In this document: positions 51,176 to 59,217 of the stretch, one piece after another
Layout: the number at the start of each line of letters is the position of its first letter
Numbering within the stretch: position 1 is the first letter of the stretch
Assembly (NCBI GenBank): GCA_958296055.1
Contig: CATQHS010000001.1
Span: 1,314,277 to 1,378,276 of the forward strand
Source of the DNA: an uncultured Acidimicrobiales bacterium
GTDB taxonomy: Bacteria > Actinomycetota > Acidimicrobiia > Acidimicrobiales > Aldehydirespiratoraceae
Reading direction: 5' to 3'
DNA length: 64,000 bases
The notes under the pieces: model-generated
What the model saw: only the letters and a program-made list of their open reading frames with translations
Databases searched by the model: none
What the model was told of the DNA's origin: nothing
Program-made: the position numbers and the translations under genes

Positions 51176-51244
51176 GAGCCTCCCTCCGCCGGGCCCGTCA
51201 CGGCTTTCGCCGTGGAAGGGGGCAGGCGCGGCGGAAGGAGGCTC
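51176..51244. terminator. Large inverted repeat upstream of the nuo operon
   Basis: Outer arms GAGCCTCCCTCCGCCG (51176-51191) and CGGCGGAAGGAGGCTC (51229-51244) pair over 15 of 16 positions. Inside them CACGGC (51199-51204) pairs with GCCGTG (51209-51214) around a TTTC loop. It lies between the 3' end of the binding-protein gene and nuoA, both on the minus strand, so a transcription terminator is the simplest role. There is no U tract; an RNA control element for nuo is the alternative. Confidence 0.55.
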
Positions 51245-51263
51245 GAAGAGTGCCGTCAGCCGG

Positions 51264-52070
51264 TCAGGAGGGCAGGTCGCCGATCAGGACGCCGTCGGTC
51301 GTGTAGAAGTCGGCGATGTTGTCGCGGTCGAGGTACACGTGGCTGATGTGGACTTCCTGGGGCACGGCCTTGCCCTCAAGGATGTCGATCAGCACCGCCA
51401 CCGCGAAGTCGCCGTAGAACTCGGGGAAGTAGGCGGCGGTGCCCAGGAACTTGGTCTGCTCCACCGGCCCCTCGTAGATGCGCTCGATGGCGTTGAGCTC
51501 GCCGCCCTGGCCGGAAGCGATCCCGTCCCGGCCGGCCTGCTCCAGCGCCCGCGACATCGGAACCGTCACCACGTCGTCGAGCGAAGCAGCCAGCGGGTGC
51601 AGGGCGTCCGGGTTGCCGGTCAGCCAGTCCAGAGTGGCCTGCAGGCCCTGCTCGGTGCTGCCGTCGACGGGTATGCGCACCACCCGTTCGGCGGGAACGC
51701 CGCAGACGGCCTGGATGCCCTGCTGGAACCCGACTAGGCGCAGGTCGGGGGCCTTGCCCGCGGTCAGGTTCTCGCCCAGCAGAATCCACACGTCCTTGCA
51801 GTCCCACTGATCCTTGGCGTACAGCCCGGCGTTGATGCCGCTGATGGCACCGGAGGTGAAGTTGTCAGCCCCGAAGAAGATGGCGTTGGGGTGGAACACG
51901 TCCATGTTGACCACCGGCACCCTGGCCTCGTTGTAGAGGGCCATCGACGCCTCGGCCGCCGACTCCTGCCAGTTCGGGAACACCACCGCGTCGGGGTTGA
52001 GCTGCAGCACCGTCTCGGTGCAGCCCAAGGCCTTGGCCGGGTCGAACTCGATGTCGCAGTTGCCGACCAC
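51264..52070 (-). CDS. Sugar ABC transporter substrate-binding protein, N-terminally truncated
   Basis: The frame encodes the last about 268 residues of a ribose-type periplasmic binding protein: LQLNPDAVVFPNWQESAAEA, VNMDVFHPNAIFFGADNFTS, DVWILLGENLTAGKAP, LDDVVTVPMSRALEQAGRDG and PEFYGDFAVAVLIDILEGKA. The signal peptide and the first about 100 residues are missing. Protein-like sequence continues upstream of the GTG at 52070 as CPAEAAGASV to about 52097 and then stops at a point where, on the other strand, an ABC ATPase begins, also truncated. Both cut ends meet there, so it is probably nonfunctional as it stands. Confidence 0.75.
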   Translation of the reverse strand: MVGNCDIEFDPAKALGCTETVLQLNPDAVVFPNWQESAAEASMALYNEARVPVVNMDVFHPNAIFFGADNFTSGAISGINAGLYAKDQWDCKDVWILLGENLTAGKAPDLRLVGFQQGIQAVCGVPAERVVRIPVDGSTEQGLQATLDWLTGNPDALHPLAASLDDVVTVPMSRALEQAGRDGIASGQGGELNAIERIYEGPVEQTKFLGTAAYFPEFYGDFAVAVLIDILEGKAVPQEVHISHVYLDRDNIADFYTTDGVLIGDLPS

Positions 52071-52123
52071 CGACGCGCCGGCCGCCTCGGCGGGGCATAG
52101 AGAAGTCGTTCGGCCCGGTCGAG

Positions 52124-52828
52124 GTGCTCAAGGGCGTCTCGATGTCGGTGGACGCGGCCCAGTGCTACGGGCTGGTGGGCGACAACGGCGCCGGGAAGTC
52201 GACCATGCTCAAGATCCTCAGCGGCGTCCACGCCCCCGACGCCGGCCAGATCCGGCTCGAGGACCGGACCGTGCAGTTCCAAAGGGAGATCGACGCCCGC
52301 CTGGCCGGCGTCGAGATGATCTTCCAGGACTTAGCCCTGTGCGAGGACCTGGACGCGGCCGCCAACATCTTCCTCGGGCGGGAGCGGCGCAAGGGCAAGT
52401 CGCGGTGGTTCTCCTTCCTCGATCACGCCCGGATGCACAAAGACGCCGAGGAGGTGCTCGAGTCGCTCGGGAGCGTCATGCCCACCGACCGCCAGGTCCA
52501 GACCCTCTCCGGCGGCGAGCGTCAGCTCGTGGCCGTGGCCCGGGCCTTGGAGTTCCAGCCGAAGCTCCTGTTGATGGACGAGCCCACCGCGGCCCTGTCG
52601 GTGGACAAGGTGGCGGTACTGCTGGATCTGATAGAGCGGCTGAAGGAGCGGGGCGTGGCCCTGATCCTGGTCAGCCATCGGTTCACCGACCTGATCCAGG
52701 TCTGCGACAACATCGGCGTGCTGCTGCACGGCCAGATCGTGGACGAGTTCGCGGTGGCCGGGCAGTCGGTGGACGATCTGACCACCCGCATGGTGCGCCA
52801 GATGAGCGGCATCGGCACGAACGGTTGA
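52124..52828 (+). CDS. Sugar ABC transporter ATP-binding protein, N-terminally truncated
   Basis: An ATPase of the ribose/xylose type. Seen: Walker A VGDNGAGKSTMLKILSG, Q-loop MIFQDLALCEDLDAAANIFL, signature TLSGGERQLVAVARAL, Walker B KLLLMDEPTAALSVDK and switch His VSHRFTDLIQVC. Homology begins without a start codon at 52100 (EKSFGPVEVLKG); the first about 20 residues usual in the family are absent. The listed start GTG 52124 is the first available. The catalytic core is complete, so partial activity is conceivable. The permease gene follows after 33 bp. Confidence 0.8.
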   Translation: MLKGVSMSVDAAQCYGLVGDNGAGKSTMLKILSGVHAPDAGQIRLEDRTVQFQREIDARLAGVEMIFQDLALCEDLDAAANIFLGRERRKGKSRWFSFLDHARMHKDAEEVLESLGSVMPTDRQVQTLSGGERQLVAVARALEFQPKLLLMDEPTAALSVDKVAVLLDLIERLKERGVALILVSHRFTDLIQVCDNIGVLLHGQIVDEFAVAGQSVDDLTTRMVRQMSGIGTNG

Positions 52829-52861
52829 GCCCAGACGGCTGAACATGGACCGGAATCAACG

Positions 52862-53887
52862 GTGAACGCCGACTCCGCCCCCTTGGGAACGAACAGGCTC
52901 TACGCATCCTTCACCGCCGCCAGCCAGACCCTCACCCGGTGGGGCAAGAGAACCGTCCACGACGTGGGGGCGGGCCTGCTCATCGCCTTGGTCATCGAGA
53001 TCGCCGTCTTCTGGATTCTGTCGCCCAACTTCTTCACCTTCCGCAACATGACCGACGGCATAGGCCGGGGCATGGTGGTCATCGGGCTCATGGCCATAGG
53101 CGAGACCATCGTGATCATCTCCGGCGGCTTCGACCTGTCGGTGGGGTCGGTGTCGGCCGCGGGGGCCATCACCGCCGCGGCCCTGTCCAACGCCGGGGTC
53201 CCGTTCCTGGTGGCGATTCTGGGGGCTCTGGCCCTGGGCCTGGCCATCGGCACCTTCAACGGCGCCGTCACCGGCTACGGGCGGATCAACCCGCTCATCA
53301 CCACCCTGGGAACGCTCTCCATCGTCCGGGGGTTCGCCCATCTCTTGACCGGCGGCCGCGAGCAGATAATCGACGACCGGTTCTACCTGGACATGGGGAT
53401 CAACACCACGCTGGGGCTGCCCAACATCGTGTGGGTGCTGCTGGCCTGCTTCGCCGTGCTGGGCTTCATCATCCCCCGGTACCGGTTCGGGCGGTACATG
53501 TACGCCATCGGGTCCAACGACCGGGCGTCGAGGCTGGCCGGGGTTCGGGTCAACCGCTGGCGGCTGGTGTTCTTCGGCGTCTCGGGGATGATGGCCGGGC
53601 TGGCCGGCGTGGTCACCTCGTTCCGCCTCGGCACCGCCGCCCCCAACTTCAACTTCGGCTCGGAGCTGGCCGTGATCACCGCGGTGATCCTGGGCGGGGC
53701 CAGCCTGCAGGGCGGGCGGGGCCGGCTGCTGGGCACCTTCTTCGGGCTGGTGTTCATCCAGATACTCCGCAACGGGCTGGTTCTTTTGAGCATCCGGTCG
53801 TTCTGGCAGCAGATCGCCATCGGATCGTCTTTGATCGCCGCCGTCCTCTACGACGAATCGCGGCGCAGCAAGCTCAGTCGAGGCTGA
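52862..53887 (+). CDS. Sugar ABC transporter permease (RbsC family)
   Basis: A 341-residue inner-membrane permease. Seen: IGETIVIISGGFDLSVGSVS, GAVTGYGRINPLITTLGTLS, GRYMYAIGSNDRASRLAGVR (the EAA-like loop that contacts the ATPase) and ITAVILGGASLQGGRGRLLG. Eight or more hydrophobic segments. Start is GTG 52862. It and the ATPase form the intact side of the transporter, with catabolic genes downstream that suggest rhamnose- or fucose-like deoxysugars. Confidence 0.93.
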   Translation: MNADSAPLGTNRLYASFTAASQTLTRWGKRTVHDVGAGLLIALVIEIAVFWILSPNFFTFRNMTDGIGRGMVVIGLMAIGETIVIISGGFDLSVGSVSAAGAITAAALSNAGVPFLVAILGALALGLAIGTFNGAVTGYGRINPLITTLGTLSIVRGFAHLLTGGREQIIDDRFYLDMGINTTLGLPNIVWVLLACFAVLGFIIPRYRFGRYMYAIGSNDRASRLAGVRVNRWRLVFFGVSGMMAGLAGVVTSFRLGTAAPNFNFGSELAVITAVILGGASLQGGRGRLLGTFFGLVFIQILRNGLVLLSIRSFWQQIAIGSSLIAAVLYDESRRSKLSRG

Positions 53888-53902
53888 CCTAGGAGGAATG
53901 CC

Positions 53903-54217
53903 ATGTCCCGCCGCCTGTGTCACGTGTTCCGGGTCCGCGACCCCGAGAAGTACGCAACCGAGCACGCCACCGTGTGGCCCGAGATCGACGAGCTGCTCCG
54001 CAGCATCGGCTTCAAGGGCTACGACATCTACCTCCACGGCGATCTGGTGATCTCGTTCATAGAAGTCGAGGACTACGAGGCCGCGGCCGAGCGCTACAAC
54101 GCCAACCCCGACGCCGTCGCCTGGGAAGAGCACTGGGGCGACCAGCTCATCGTCGGGGAGGTCGAGGAGGGCACCGGCTGGCCCATGCCGCTGCGCCACG
54201 TCTGGAGCCTGGACTGA
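53903..54217 (+). CDS. L-rhamnose mutarotase family protein
   Basis: A 104-residue dimeric alpha/beta protein of the RhaM/DUF718 family that interconverts sugar anomers. Seen: CHVFRVRDPEKYATEHATVW, IDELLRSIGFKGYDIYLHGD, LVISFIEVEDYEAAAERYNA and PMPLRHVWSLD. The His in TEHATVW and the Tyr and Trp residues fit the active site. AGGAGG is 5 bp before the ATG. The gene follows the permease by 15 bp and supports transport of a deoxysugar such as rhamnose or fucose. Confidence 0.9.
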   Translation: MSRRLCHVFRVRDPEKYATEHATVWPEIDELLRSIGFKGYDIYLHGDLVISFIEVEDYEAAAERYNANPDAVAWEEHWGDQLIVGEVEEGTGWPMPLRHVWSLD

Positions 54218-54275
54218 GGCCCCTCCGGCCGGGCCGGGCCCGCCGGCGGGGCTGACCGGAGCAGCGGGCCGGGCC

Positions 54276-55358
54276 GTGGACTCCTCGCTGGACCTCGACT
54301 ACCGGCCCCGGCTGGGCGAGGGGGCCGACGCCGGGGTCGCCATCGTCGGCTGCGGCGGGATCATGAACTACGCCCACCTGCCCGCCTACGCGGCCCACGG
54401 CCTCAACCTGGTGGGCTGTTTCGACGTGAACCGGGAGGCGGCCGAGAAGACGGCCCAAGACTTCGCCATCCCCCGGGTCTACGACTCGCTGGACGATCTG
54501 GCCCGGGATTCGGCCGCGGTCATCGCGGACGTGGCCGTGCCCCCCTGGGAGCAGTTCGCAGTGGCGGGGCGGCTGATCGGCGCGGGCAAGCACCTGCTGT
54601 GCCAGAAGCCGCTGTCCAACGTCTTCGCCGAGGCAGTGCGGATGGTGGAGGCGGCCGAGGGGGCCGGGGTCAGGCTGGCCGTCAACCAGCAGTTCCGGTG
54701 GAGCCCGGCCATCCGGGCCGCCCACACCCTGATCGAGCGGGGCTGGATCGGCCAGCCCACCGAGGCCGGCATCGAAGAGAGCATGCTCAGCCCCTGGCAC
54801 CTGTGGCCGTGGTTGGCCTCCTCGCCTCGGCTGGAGATCCTCTACCACTCCATCCACTACCTCGACGGCATGCGGTTCCTGCTGGGCGAGCCCGAGTGGG
54901 TGACCAGCCGCCACGCCCGCCACCCCGACCGCCGGGGCGTGGAGGGGGAGACCAAGACCATCACCGTCTTGGACTATGAAAGCGGCCTGCAGGCGCTGGT
55001 GGCGGTCAACCACTCCAACCACAGCGACGACGTGTACGGGCGGGTCCGGTTCTTGGGCACCGAGGGCGTCATCGCCGGGACCATGGGGCTGTCCTACGAC
55101 TACCCCGACGGCCGGGAGGACACCCTGGGCTGGTCCAACTCCGCCCGGTACCCCGAGCACCGGTTCGAGGCCAAGCTGGAGGGCAAGTGGATACCCGACG
55201 CCTTCATCGGGCCGATGGCGTCGCTGATGGCCGCGGTGGCCGGCGGCGGCGAGCCCGACACCAGCGGGCGGGACAACCTGAACACGCTGCGAATCGTGGA
55301 GGCCGCCTACCTCTCCGCCCAACAAAACCGGTCGGTCCGCCCCGCCGAGATCGGCTAA
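54276..55358 (+). CDS. Gfo/Idh/MocA family oxidoreductase
   Basis: A 360-residue NAD(P)-dependent sugar or inositol dehydrogenase-like protein. Rossmann start GVAIVGCGGIMNYAHLPAYA then LVGCFDVNREAAEKTAQDFA; the conserved Lys lies in KHLLCQKPLSNVFAEAVRMV (EKP motif as QKP); then VNQQFRWSPAIRAAHTLIER and SPRLEILYHSIHYLDGMRFL with catalytic His. GTG start at 54276. It is the last plus-strand gene of the sugar unit and converges on the amidohydrolase. Confidence 0.92.
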   Translation: MDSSLDLDYRPRLGEGADAGVAIVGCGGIMNYAHLPAYAAHGLNLVGCFDVNREAAEKTAQDFAIPRVYDSLDDLARDSAAVIADVAVPPWEQFAVAGRLIGAGKHLLCQKPLSNVFAEAVRMVEAAEGAGVRLAVNQQFRWSPAIRAAHTLIERGWIGQPTEAGIEESMLSPWHLWPWLASSPRLEILYHSIHYLDGMRFLLGEPEWVTSRHARHPDRRGVEGETKTITVLDYESGLQALVAVNHSNHSDDVYGRVRFLGTEGVIAGTMGLSYDYPDGREDTLGWSNSARYPEHRFEAKLEGKWIPDAFIGPMASLMAAVAGGGEPDTSGRDNLNTLRIVEAAYLSAQQNRSVRPAEIG

Positions 55359-55377
55359 CCCCCGCCCGGCGGCGGGG

Positions 55378-56241
55378 TCAGAGCTGGTAGTAGCGCTCGG
55401 CGTTGCGGCTGAACAGGGCGGCTCGCTCGTCGGCGGAGAAGTCGGCGGCGATCTCCCGGTAGGCGTCCACCACCGCGGCGTAGGAGCTGAACAGGCTGTC
55501 CACCGGCCAGTTGGTGGCGAACATGCACCGATCGGCGCCGAAGATCTCGATCACGGCCATGACCCAGGGCCGGATGCTCTCGACGGTCCAGCGGTGGTCG
55601 ATCATGCCCAGCCCGGAGATCTTGACCGCCACGTTGGGTGCCCCGGCCAGCGTGCTCATCCCGGCCCGCCACTGCTCGAAGTATTCGTCGGAGCGTTCCA
55701 TGGGCATGCCGGCGTGGCCCAGGATGAACTGCAGGTCGTCGACTTCCTCGGCCGCCCGGCGGGCCCCGTCCATGCCCTCCCAGGTCGAGTTGAGGTCGTA
55801 GACGAAGCCGAGATCGCGCAACGCCCGCAGCCCCCGCAGGAACTCCGGGGCAACCAGGTCGTCGCCTTGGACGAAGTTGCGGATGCCCCTCATGTTGGCG
55901 TGCTGGCCGTGGCGCTCCAAGTCCTCACGCACTGAGGCCGCGGTCATGTCGGTCTTGGCGATGATGGCGTGGGGGTAGCCGTGCTCGTCGGCCACCGATT
56001 GCAGCCACTCGGTCTCCCATACCTGGTCGGGGCCGCCGTACTCGGCCTGGATGTGGACCGACTTGACCACGTCGCAGCCCTCGAAATCGGCCAGCAGGTC
56101 GCCGATGCGGTAGCTGCGGCGGATGGCCGAGTAGTCGCCGACCACGGCCGTCTCCTCCGGGTCCTCCTCCTCCAGCCAGGCGTAGAGGCCCTGGTCCATG
56201 TCCCACAGATGGTGGTGGCAGTCGATGAACGGCTCGGTCAT
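55378..56241 (-). CDS. Amidohydrolase, L-fuconolactonase-like
   Basis: A 287-residue TIM-barrel hydrolase starting at ATG 56241 behind GGAAGAG. The metal motif is FIDCHHHLWDMDQGLYAWLE; further blocks are VKSVHIQAEYGGPDQVWETE, NMRGIRNFV, LQFILGHAGMPM and RCMFATNWPVDSLFSSYAAV. The pattern matches COG3618 lactonases such as L-fucono- or L-rhamnono-lactonase. With the Gfo/Idh/MocA dehydrogenase and mutarotase it would open the lactone formed by sugar oxidation. It follows the PhyH gene on the same strand after 31 bp. Confidence 0.9.
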   Translation of the reverse strand: MTEPFIDCHHHLWDMDQGLYAWLEEEDPEETAVVGDYSAIRRSYRIGDLLADFEGCDVVKSVHIQAEYGGPDQVWETEWLQSVADEHGYPHAIIAKTDMTAASVREDLERHGQHANMRGIRNFVQGDDLVAPEFLRGLRALRDLGFVYDLNSTWEGMDGARRAAEEVDDLQFILGHAGMPMERSDEYFEQWRAGMSTLAGAPNVAVKISGLGMIDHRWTVESIRPWVMAVIEIFGADRCMFATNWPVDSLFSSYAAVVDAYREIAADFSADERAALFSRNAERYYQL

Positions 56242-56272
56242 GTCTTTCTCTTCCTTCTCCGTCGGGTCGGGC

Positions 56273-57163
56273 TCATCGGTGAGAGCGGGGGCGGGGCGGG
56301 GCGCCGGGGCGGCCGGCCTGGATCTCATACAGGGAGCTGGTCCCGTCGATCTCGGGGACGATGGGCGCCGGGCCGCCGAAGCGGGCGTGGCGGGCCCGGC
56401 GGCCCCGCACCGGGCGGTGGACGGCCTCGTCCTCGACGGTCACCCGGCCGTAGTAAAGCGGGTAGGCGTCGCCGGCCCGGTAGGCGAGTATCAGGGTGCG
56501 ACGGTCGGCGCTGGAGCGGTTGGGCAGCGAGGAGTGCGGGGTCAGGCCGTGGAGGAAGATGGCGCTGCCGGCCGGGGCGGGCAGGGTCCGGGGCTCGGGC
56601 TCGGGATCGATGGCCTCGGTGATCCGGCCGGCGAAGGCGCCCTCGGGGCGGTGGTGGTCGAAGTACCGGTGGTGCCGGCCCGGCAGCACCTGCAGGCAGC
56701 CGTTGGCCTCGGTGGCGTCGTCTATGTAGATCAGCACGGCCAGCACGCCCTCGTTGGTGTGGGGGTAGTAGGCCAGGTCTTGGTGCCAGTGGACCGGCGA
56801 GCCGACCCGGGCCGGCTTCATGTTGAGCTTGCTGTGCTGGAGATCGAGGTCGGACCCGAGCAGGGACTCGACCCGGTCCACGATGCGGGGGTCGTGGGCG
56901 ACGGCCCGGAAGGCCTCGTGGCGCTCGTAGGGGTCGATGATGCGGCGCAGCCGGGGCCGGTCCTCGGCCGCGCCGTTGCCCTCGGGGCCGGGTTCCATCT
57001 CGATCATCCGGGCCCGGTCTTCGCGGCCCAGGGCGGTCTCGGTCGCCTGCCGGATCGCTTCGTCCAGCTCGGCCAGATCCTCGGCGCCCAGCGCGGCCTC
57101 CACCACCAGGCAGCCGTCGCACTGGTAGCGCGCCACCTCGTCCTCGGTCAGCGGCCAAGTCAT
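56273..57163 (-). CDS. Phytanoyl-CoA dioxygenase (PhyH) family protein
   Basis: A 296-residue Fe(II)/2-oxoglutarate-dependent oxygenase. The iron ligands are HWHQDLAYYPHTNEGVLAVL (His-x-Asp) and the distal His in IFLHGLTPHSSLPNRSSADR, followed by the Arg that binds 2-oxoglutarate (RRTLILAYRAGD). The N terminus DEVARYQCDGCLVVEAALGA is also typical. The substrate is unknown; PhyH proteins hydroxylate many small molecules. It is the first gene of a two-gene unit with the lactonase-like hydrolase. Confidence 0.92.
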   Translation of the reverse strand: MTWPLTEDEVARYQCDGCLVVEAALGAEDLAELDEAIRQATETALGREDRARMIEMEPGPEGNGAAEDRPRLRRIIDPYERHEAFRAVAHDPRIVDRVESLLGSDLDLQHSKLNMKPARVGSPVHWHQDLAYYPHTNEGVLAVLIYIDDATEANGCLQVLPGRHHRYFDHHRPEGAFAGRITEAIDPEPEPRTLPAPAGSAIFLHGLTPHSSLPNRSSADRRTLILAYRAGDAYPLYYGRVTVEDEAVHRPVRGRRARHARFGGPAPIVPEIDGTSSLYEIQAGRPGAPPRPRSHR

Positions 57164-57309
57164 GGCCGGGCCAGGCTAACCCGCTGGACGCAGGTCTGTG
57201 GGGTCACGGTCATGGTACGGAGAACCAGGTGATATAGTAGGTTTCGCCCTCGCGGGAGCGGGCTCGACGACTCCTCGCCGTTCGATTCGATCAGTATGGA
57301 GTGAGACCG

Positions 57310-57678
57310 ATGCCCACAGCCGAAAAGGAGCGCATGTCCCTCTACCAGCAGTTGGACTCAACCCTTGGGCCCGACCAAGCCGAGACCCTCATGGAATATC
57401 TCCCATCCCAGAAGTGGACTGATCTGGCCACCAAGGAAGATGTGCGCCTCACCGCCAAAGAATTGCGGGCCGAGATGACCGAACTTCGGGCCGACATGAC
57501 CGAACTCCGGGCCGAGCTTCGGGGCGACATGCGAATCGGCTTCGCCCAGATGGAGAGCAAGTTCGCCCAGATGGAGAGCAAGTTCGCCCAGCAGACTCGC
57601 ACCACGGTTCTGGCCCTCGCCGGTTTCGCGGCGACGATCTGGGCTTCCCTGCTGGCTACCGTCCTCGTCGTCGCCTGA
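57310..57678 (+). CDS. Coiled-coil protein with C-terminal membrane anchor (DUF1640-like)
   Basis: A 122-residue protein. Residues about 45-95 are a coiled coil built of short repeats: AEMTELRADMTELRAEL and FAQMESKFAQMESKFAQQ, the latter from two identical 21-bp blocks at about 57541-57583. The last about 22 residues (VLALAGFAATIWASLLATVL) are one membrane helix. This layout resembles DUF1640/CCDC90-like proteins. ATG 57310 is preceded by GGAG at 9 bp; ATG 57334 behind AAGGAG is the alternative. TATAGT at 57233-57238 may be its -10 box. It converges on the second nuo operon. Confidence 0.7.
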   Translation: MPTAEKERMSLYQQLDSTLGPDQAETLMEYLPSQKWTDLATKEDVRLTAKELRAEMTELRADMTELRAELRGDMRIGFAQMESKFAQMESKFAQQTRTTVLALAGFAATIWASLLATVLVVA

Positions 57679-57699
57679 CCGCGCCCCGGCGCCGGGAGG

Positions 57700-59217
57700 T
57701 CAGCCGGCCGCCACCAGGGCTGGAATGGCGTCGCGGGCTAAGTCGTGCAGGACCGACGGCAGCACCCCGACCCCCACGGTGACGGCCACGGTTGCGGCCA
57801 CGACCAGCCCGGTGAGGACGGGAACGGCCAGGGGCTCGGCCGACTCCTCGGCGTCGCCGGCCCCGTCGCCTCCGTCGGGGCTGGAGTACACCGCCACCAT
57901 GATTCGCAGGTACAGGAAGGCCGCCACCACCGCGCTGACCATGGCCACGACGGCCAACCAGAACGAGCGGGCGTCCACCGCGGCGGCGATGATCTCGAAC
58001 TTGGCCACGAAGCCCGAGGTGAGGGGCACCCCGGCCTGGGCCAGCAGCAGCACGGTAAACCCCAGCGCCAGAGCCGGTCGGCGGGAGTTGAGACCCCGCA
58101 GGTCGTCCAGGCCGGTGCGGGAGTCGCCCGGCCCCGACACCGCGGCCAGCACCGAGAAGCTGCCGATCACCAGAACCGAGTAAGCGGCCAGGTAGAACAC
58201 CGCCGCCGCCGTCCCCCGGCCCGAGGCGGCCTGCACCCCCACCAGCACGAAGCCGGCATGGGCGATCGACGAGTAGGCCAGCATGCGCTTGACGTCGCGC
58301 TGGACGACGGCCAGCACCGCCCCGGTCAGCAGGGTGACGACGGCCAAGGCGTACACCGCCGGCTGCCAGTCGCCGGACCGCAGGTCGAAGGCCACCACGA
58401 ACACCCGGATCACCGCCGCGAACCCGGCCGTCTTCACCGCCGAGGCCATGAAGGCCACCACCGGGGTGGGGGCCCCCTGGTACACGTCGGGGACCCAGGC
58501 GTGGAAGGGGACGGCCGCCACCTTGAACCCCAGGCCCACCAGCAGCAGCGCCAGCCCGGCCAGCAGCATGGCGTCGGACAACACGACCCAGCGGCTCAGG
58601 TAGTCGCGGATCCCGACCAGGTTGGTGGTGCCGGTCGAGCCGTAAACCAAGGCGATGCCGTAGAGCAGAAAGGCCGAGGAGAAGGCTCCGAGCACGAAGT
58701 ACTTCAGGCCCGCCTCCAGCGACTGAATCCGGGCCAGGTTGCGGGCCGCCAGCACGTAGGCCGGGATGGACAGGATCTCCAGGCCCAAGAACAGCACCAC
58801 CAAGTCGTTGGCCCCGGCCATGACCACGCCGCCGGCCGCCGACAGCAGCATGAGCACGTAGATCTCGGGGCCGCTCCAGCCCTCCCGTTGGCAGAAGCCG
58901 TGCAGCACCGGCGCCACCAGCATCACCGAGACGGCGATGACCGCGGTGACCAGCAGCGAGAACCGATCCACGCCGAACTGGTCGCCCACCGCGTTGAACG
59001 GCCCCTCGGCGCCGACCCGGCCCCACAGCGAGACCGCGGCCCCGGCGGCCGCGGCGGCGACTAGGGCGGTCCAAGCCCAATCCACCCAGTCGGGCAGCCG
59101 CCGGGCCAGCGTCCGCACCATGATGGCGACGACAGCCCCAAGCGCCAGCGCCAGCACCGGCCCCAGCCCGGCCCAGTCCACGGCCGGGGCGGCCACCGGC
59201 CCGATCTGGGCCATCAT
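57700..59217 (-). CDS. nuoN: NADH-quinone oxidoreductase subunit N (second cluster)
   Basis: A 505-residue antiporter-like subunit. Seen: VMAGANDLVVLFLGLEILSI, GLKYFVLGAFSSAFLLYGIA, VAAVPFHAWVPDVYQGAPTP, RDVKRMLAYSSIAHAGFVLV and QAGVPLTSGFVAKFEIIAAA. It is clearly diverged from the first NuoN (38688-40199), not a recent duplicate. Its start overlaps the nuoM stop by 4 bp. It is the last gene of the second cluster. Confidence 0.95.
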   Translation of the reverse strand: MMAQIGPVAAPAVDWAGLGPVLALALGAVVAIMVRTLARRLPDWVDWAWTALVAAAAAGAAVSLWGRVGAEGPFNAVGDQFGVDRFSLLVTAVIAVSVMLVAPVLHGFCQREGWSGPEIYVLMLLSAAGGVVMAGANDLVVLFLGLEILSIPAYVLAARNLARIQSLEAGLKYFVLGAFSSAFLLYGIALVYGSTGTTNLVGIRDYLSRWVVLSDAMLLAGLALLLVGLGFKVAAVPFHAWVPDVYQGAPTPVVAFMASAVKTAGFAAVIRVFVVAFDLRSGDWQPAVYALAVVTLLTGAVLAVVQRDVKRMLAYSSIAHAGFVLVGVQAASGRGTAAAVFYLAAYSVLVIGSFSVLAAVSGPGDSRTGLDDLRGLNSRRPALALGFTVLLLAQAGVPLTSGFVAKFEIIAAAVDARSFWLAVVAMVSAVVAAFLYLRIMVAVYSSPDGGDGAGDAEESAEPLAVPVLTGLVVAATVAVTVGVGVLPSVLHDLARDAIPALVAAG

